Source: Desmodesmus armatus (Eukaryota > Chlorophyta > Chlorophyceae > Sphaeropleales > Scenedesmaceae). From it: 64,000 bases of DNA. A program made the translations under genes and the position numbers. Below, one piece after another: positions 28,501 to 34,500 of this stretch. The stretch's first letter is position 1, and every line of letters begins with the position of its first letter. The DNA is taken from the NCBI GenBank assembly GCA_007449985.2, contig VIIQ02000033.1:62001-126000 (forward strand), in the 5' to 3' direction. The notes beneath the pieces were generated by a model. The model ran no database searches. It had not been told where the DNA came from and saw only the letters and a list, made by a program, of their open reading frames with translations.

Positions 28501-31500
28501 AGGCAAAACAGAGCAGAACAGACCTCTACAACTGGGAGGGGAGCCAGCTCAACCCTCAGTCAAGTGGAGAACATGGGAATGATACATCCATGTGAACAAG
28601 GCAGACAGACAGGCATCAGGGGAGCCACTCAACCCTGGTACAAGTAGACAAGAGGAGGGGGATGCAGCGCATGGTGCACTCCCGTTCCAGAGACATCAGG
28701 GGAACCACGTTCAACCCTGGAACAAGCAGACAAGAGGAGGGGAATGTAGCGCATGGTGCACTCCCGATCCAGACACAAGCAAGTAAACACTGCAGGACAA
28801 GAAGATCACGCCAAACTGAAACAAGGCGTAGCCAGGGCACCAAGGTCCACACAGTATCAAGGGAACGGCATAGCCGGCAAGGGACCTTGGCCTGAACGTA
28901 CGCACAGCACACAAACAAAGACGAAAAGTGAACATAATACGCACGAAGAGGTTCTACTGAACCTGCCGCTAACATAAGTAGGGCACCCACGTCCAGCCAG
29001 CACCTCCTACGGCACAAGCCATCACCATCAGCCTGTTGCAGGCGGAAAGAGGGCACGCAATGGGGCCAAGAAGGCGCACCGCGTGTCCCCAACAAGAACA
29101 AACCACTAGCAATGCATGCAGAATGGAAAGCATCAAGCAACAGAGAAAGCACGCCAACCTGCCAAGGAGAATGTAGGTGTGGGCGATTGTGACGGCACCC
29201 AAGACCAACCAGAAAAGCGCACACACGCACCACAACAGAAACCTGAAAGCACACCAACAAGCTAGACCTACACCACCAATGAATGTGGCGGGTGCACGGC
29301 CTAAATGGCTGGGCTGGCAACTGGCAGAGTAACTGCATCACACATGTCACACCTGTAATGCAAGCTGCTCTGACAGGTGTACACAAAAGCACGCATGCAC
29401 CAATAAGAACGCTACATAATGTAGTGATCTTTTTGATGTAAGCGTTACAATCGCCCACAACCCACAGTCACCAGGGCAGGGCAGTGCTGGCACTCAAAGC
29501 ACTTACCAACCAAACCAGACAAGTGTGCCGCTAGAGCACACACCAGCTGCGCGCTGCTGCCAGAAAAAAAAAACGCACTACGGGGGACCGGGGCCTCCAA
29601 CTGACCTAGACCAGGGCACCTGGTCTAAGCCACCAGCAGTGCGCTCAGGGAGCTGCACTGGCTGAGCTGCTGCTGCTGCTGCTGAGAAGGGAAGACCGAC
29701 TCGGCTGCGAACCTGCGGAGCTGCAGATGCGTAGCCACCAAACACAAATGCGCCAGAAAAACCACCTGATGCAAGGGCCAAACAAGAAACAGACGGGGAG
29801 GGGACAAGTGCGAAGTCCCCAGAACCACCCACAGGAGCAACCACAAAGGGCATCACACTGCTGCGTGTGTCGTCAAGTGCATCATCCTGCCAGCCACCGT
29901 TGCCGCTGGGGGCAAGGCTGACCGGGCTGTTGCTGCCAGAAGGGAAAGCTGTGACAGGGCTGCTGTTGCCACTGCTGCTGGAGAAGGCAGCAGCAGAGAC
30001 GGGGCTGCTGCAGCCGCTGCTGGCACTAGGGGCAGCAAGAGGCGGGTACCCAGGGGGTGTGCCAGCCTCCTGACTGTCAAACTGCTGCGGGGCATCTAGC
30101 TGCTGTTGCTGGGCAGCCCACTGCCGCCACAGCTGCAGCTCAGCAGCCATGCTGTCATGCTGCTGCTGCACCTGCCGCAGCTCGGCTTGGCTGCTGCAAG
30201 CTTTGCCGTACCAGTGCTGCACCTCTGCAGTCAACTGGTCGTGCATGGAAGCTGCCTCATGCAACTGGTGTTGAGACAACTGCAGGTCCTGCTGTAGCTG
30301 ACGGACCTGTTGCTGCAAGGGCTGGACAGACTGCTGGGTAGCCTCTAGCTGGTCCTGTAAGCGACACTGCTGCTGTTGAGACTGCTGTTGGGTCTGCTCC
30401 AGCTGCGACTGTACCTGGATGACCTGGGTTTGCAGCTGAATAACCTGGAACTGGAGCTGGATACACTGGTCCTGCTGCTCTTGAAGCTGCAAGCGCTCCC
30501 GCTGGTTGTACTGTAACTGCTGCTGTTGGGCCTGCTGCTCCGCGCATTGAAGCTGCTGCTGGGAACACTGTAGCTGCTGCTCCAGCTGTTCAGACCGACT
30601 GTTGGAGTGCTCAAGCTGCTGCTGCAGCTTGGTGACCTCCTGCTGGAGTTGCTGCTCCTGTCCAAGTGACTGCTGCTGAAGCCGGTCCTGCAACAGCTTG
30701 GACAGCTCATACCACTGGTGGGCCTCTGCGGACAGCTGATCCTGCTGTGACTCTGCCTGCTGCAGTAGCTGCTCCAGCTGCCGGGCCCGCTGCTCAGAAA
30801 GCTCCAGCTGCCGCTGCAGCTGACTGGCCTGTTCCTGTGCTGCAGCACGCTCTGCCTCAGCATGCTGCAACTGCTGTGACTGGCTGCCTTGCGTGAGAAA
30901 CTGCTCATCCACCTCCACGAAACGACCGAATCCGTAAGGCAGAATTCGGACCATGCTGCAGGAGGGTCTGGGAGTGACTAGCTGAAGGGGCTAGGAGTGA
31001 GAGACCGCTAGGGTGCTGCCTCTAGGACAGCATGCCCTCCGACTCCACCATAAGGACTGAAAGGCTGCGACTAGAAAGGGAGAGGGATGCTGCCCACAAT
31101 CGCGACGCGAGAGGTGAGCACCACTAGCGATCTTCAGATGTAAAATCTCAAGAGACACAGAAGATAACTGGAACCCAGGAGAGGCAATCAATTAACTGAG
31201 TTTGAAACCTGAAACGACAACTGAGAGCTCGGGAGACCACGTCTATCGACCGAGACTGAACACAGACAACTGGCTGACAACTGGCTGCTCTAACGGGCCA
31301 AAAGCTGGCGAGCCCGGGGTTACGACGGCTACATGTCTGTAAGCTAGATCCATGCACCACCAATGAATGTGGCGGGTGCACGGCCTAAATGGCTGGGCTG
31401 GCAACTGGCAGAGTAACTGCATCACACATGTCACACCTGTAATGCAAGCTGCTCTGACAGGTGTACACAAAAGCACGCATGCACCAATAAGAACGCTACA

Positions 31501-34500
31501 GATACCCGTTAGGACCCATGTATGAGTCACACTGGAAGCATAACCCTTGGACAGGAGGCATGTAAGGTGCAGTTGTGCTGCCCTGAGGAAGCATGCCCCC
31601 ACAACTCAGCAGACAAGGTGCAGGGTATGATAAAGCACCTGGCTGCAGGCCAAGAGCAACACCAATAGATTGTAGCGCTCGCCCGTCTGCTGTCCACCCA
31701 CTGGTTGTGGATGCATTAAGAGCAGGAGCAGGAGCAGGAGCACCCTGCTGTTGAAATGGGAAGCAGCCCTCCGCAGGTGGGAAGCAAGTGACACTGCTGA
31801 CGCCATTGGTGAATGTTGTGTTGGTCAGTGGGCACCCTGCAACAGAGCTTCCTGCAGTGCAAACACAACCCAACCAGGTCAACATCTGCCTTCCCAATAG
31901 CAGCCTTCTGAAGTCCCTCACCGCAACCTGGTCTGCATACGCCGTCTACTTCCTGGCACAGCATGGCCGCATACATGGCAGGACACAGCAGTCCTTACCT
32001 AGGGAGGTGCCAGCAGTGGAAAAGCATGGCAGGCCATCAGGCACATCGCCGCACAGTCCTGGATTGTTGTGGAGCTGCAGGCACCCAAGGCGCTGCAGAT
32101 TTGACCATGTCTGGGGTATAGTGCCGGTCAGGCTGTTGCCTTGCAGCTCCAGGCGCCTGAGTGGGCTTCCAATGGAGCCGTTGCCATTCAAGCCGTTGTT
32201 GGCGTAGTACAGTGGAGATGGCAGAGGCCCTGACAAGCCACAGTTGGCAACTTCTAGCTCGACAAGGGACAGGTGATCCAGCACACTCCAGCCACCTGCA
32301 CAGCAAAATATTTGTTGCAAAAAGAGGCTGCATGTGACAGATCTTGAGTATGACGAGGCACTAGGAGATACTGAGCACAAGAAGCTGATCCACCTAACAC
32401 CAAAACCAGCATCCCTGTCTCTGGCTCAACCTGAACAGTTGCCTAGCCTGGATATTGACATGACATACCTGGAGCCTCAGGGGTTGTGCCGTTCAGGGGT
32501 CCCGTTATGCCGGCATTGCCGCTCAACCTAGCGTACCGCAGCTCCGGTGCATCATGCAACCACAACAGGCTGCCAGACAGCTGGTTGTTGCTCAAGTCCA
32601 GAGCTTGCAGGGTGCTGCTGTTGGCCAGGGGTGCGAAACTGCCTGTGAGGCTGTTGTTGCTGAGGTCCACACGGATGACTTGAGTGAACTCCAGCTCCGG
32701 TGGAACTGGCCCGGTCATCCCGCAGCCTGAGATCACAAGGTTTGTCAGGTTTTGGGACCAGCTTGTCACCCACTCGCTTGGGAGGTTGCCCTGCACATCA
32801 CAAGGCGCAGCGAGGCGGCACATGGCACACCAACGCAGACACGGCACAATCATCCACATCAGGGCAAGCGTGCGACACATCTTGCATCATGGTGTTGGGG
32901 GCACAGCATCATTGTGGCACAAATGCAGTGCTGCATGGGTGCTGCATGTGGTGTCAGAAGGCCAACCTGGGTGGGCCCGTGCTTCTGGTGACATCACGTA
33001 CCACATTGAGTGCTCCTGCCATGTAGAACTCCTGCATTCGCGGCATCCACTCCCCCCAGGAAGGGTTCAGGGTTCCGACAAGGTTCGGCATGAACCTCAG
33101 ATCCAGGACCTTCAGCATGAACATCCCACTGAAGTCAAAGGTGTCCATGTCCAAGGTAAAGCTGGTGTTGGACAGGACCAAGCTGTGCAGCGCCGTCAGC
33201 CCAGTGCCAGAAAACATGTCCGGCAGGAGGTGACAGCCCCCAACGGCCGCATCGCAGTTGAGCGGTACGCCAGACAGGTTGATCCCTGTGGGGCGCTGTG
33301 TGGTGTTGTCGCAGGTGACGTGCTGCCAAGAGTTGGGGCAGGCAAAACCTGCAGAGGTGGTTGCCCCTGCACATGATCAACCACCGCAGACAGGCAACAA
33401 GAAGCACAGCAGATCAACAAAAGACCAACAGCTGTCTCGAAACTGAGTGACATGCCAGATCCATATCAGTATAGCAGGCTAGCTGAAGTGGTGCTCATCG
33501 CACAAACCCCCAGACCATCAGCCAAACAGCACATACACGCATGGGACTCCTGGAGCTGTCGCAGACTGTGTGGGCTCAGACGCCAGTCACTCACCCATGT
33601 CCCAACTGGGGAGACCCAAGTTGGACTGTGCATTCCATTGCGCCAACAGCTCCCACTCCGCCATCTCGTTGGTACGGCAGATGCCTGTGGTGCTTGTATC
33701 CACTGGAGGGGTGCCCTCAAGGTCAGGATCTGTGGAAACAGGCAACCAGTCGTCGTTGTGAATTGCGTCCACATCTACCCTCACATGATGTGCCAATGTG
33801 CAGCTCGAATGCAATCAAGGTTGGCCATGGGCTGAACAAAAGAACCGGCTGAGACGGCAGCTGCTGTGCGGAGCGCATGTGCTGTTGCACCATGTACACG
33901 CAATGCTAAGCTTGAGCCTTCAACAACAGTCACCAAACCAGCGTCTGCACAACAGCCTCAGCACCCAGGATGCTGCGCTGGCCGCACCATAGTTGGGGTT
34001 GCCAGTGTACTCCAGCACGCATGGCAAGTTGTCCCAACCAGGAGTCAAGCTGCCCAGTGATGTGTTGTCAATGTATCTGCAGAACAAACAGCACAGCAAG
34101 TTGTAGATGTCTGACACGTCAGCAAGAGCTGCAGGCGGTACACAACACGTGAGAAGGCGGTCAAATTACAAGCCAACATGCATCTCAAGTTTGCCGTGTG
34201 AACCTTGCAGTGTCTCGACAAAGGGCAGGCAGCAGCGCACTTACAGCTCCCACAACTCCAAGCTGGCCATGGTGTCCCCTATAGTAGCATCTGTAAGCGC
34301 AGGGTTGTCTCCAATGTCCAGCACACGAAGATGCTCCTGAATGCCGTTCTCTGAGAACGTCCAACCAAACAGGTCAGATGAAACCATTGCGCTGCTGAGA
34401 CCACATCCTCTTGCCTGCATCACAAACGGAAGGGTGACAAAGTGTCATATCAGACATCTCAGCACGCAGGCTGGAAGTGTTACAGCATGGTGCTTCAGGG

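Larger units (their letters stand above)
27827..31500. mobile_element. Composite TIR transposon-like insertion with cargo ORF
   Basis: Boundaries are fixed by a 4-bp GATA target duplication (27823-27826 and 31501-31504) and by the restored exon of the host gene. The ends are TGTAG...CTACA; the terminal 26 bp match in inverted orientation at 20 of 26 positions. Internally there are two units, 27827-29416 (1,590 bp) and 29420-31500 (2,081 bp), separated by TAA. They share an identical 34-bp left end and an identical 146-bp right end but differ in between. No transposase, reverse transcriptase or integrase motif was seen, so it appears non-autonomous. A 4-bp duplication with TGT..ACA ends would fit Ginger-like, PiggyBac-like or LTR-type integration; superfamily not assigned. 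Confidence 0.8.
27682..31851 (-). other. Exon 14 of the giant gene, split by a 3.67-kb transposon
   Basis: The 5' half (31501-31851) starts after an acceptor at 31852-31857 and reads through a Cys-rich segment to MGPNGY. The 3' half (27682-27826) resumes with PLSGVSTLDLNQL and ends at a donor at 27681 after GYPMQ. Both halves are in one frame. Joined with one copy of the GATA duplication, they make 492 bp (164 codons), phase 1 at both ends, matching exons 13 and 15. In the present sequence the frame runs into the element and stops at TAG (31496-31498), so the allele cannot encode the full protein unless the insert is removed or spliced out. Confidence 0.75.

Noticed and set aside
28616..29458. 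280-codon minus-strand ORF in transposon unit 1
   Set aside because: Cys/Leu/Val-rich text without domain features, overlapping both shared element ends and the tandem repeats; most likely a chance frame.
29578..30954. The Gln-rich coiled-coil ORF as an exon of the giant gene
   Set aside because: It lies wholly inside the transposon, has its own ATG and stop, and the host exon is complete without it.
27827..31500. LTR retrotransposon (TG..CA ends, 4-bp duplication)
   Set aside because: The two units are not copies of one another apart from their ends, and no gag, reverse transcriptase, integrase, primer-binding site or polypurine tract is seen.
27827..31500. The element as a normal spliced intron
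   Set aside because: Its ends are not GT..AG. The GT/AG pairs I tried near the borders shift the host frame. Cryptic splicing cannot be excluded without RNA.
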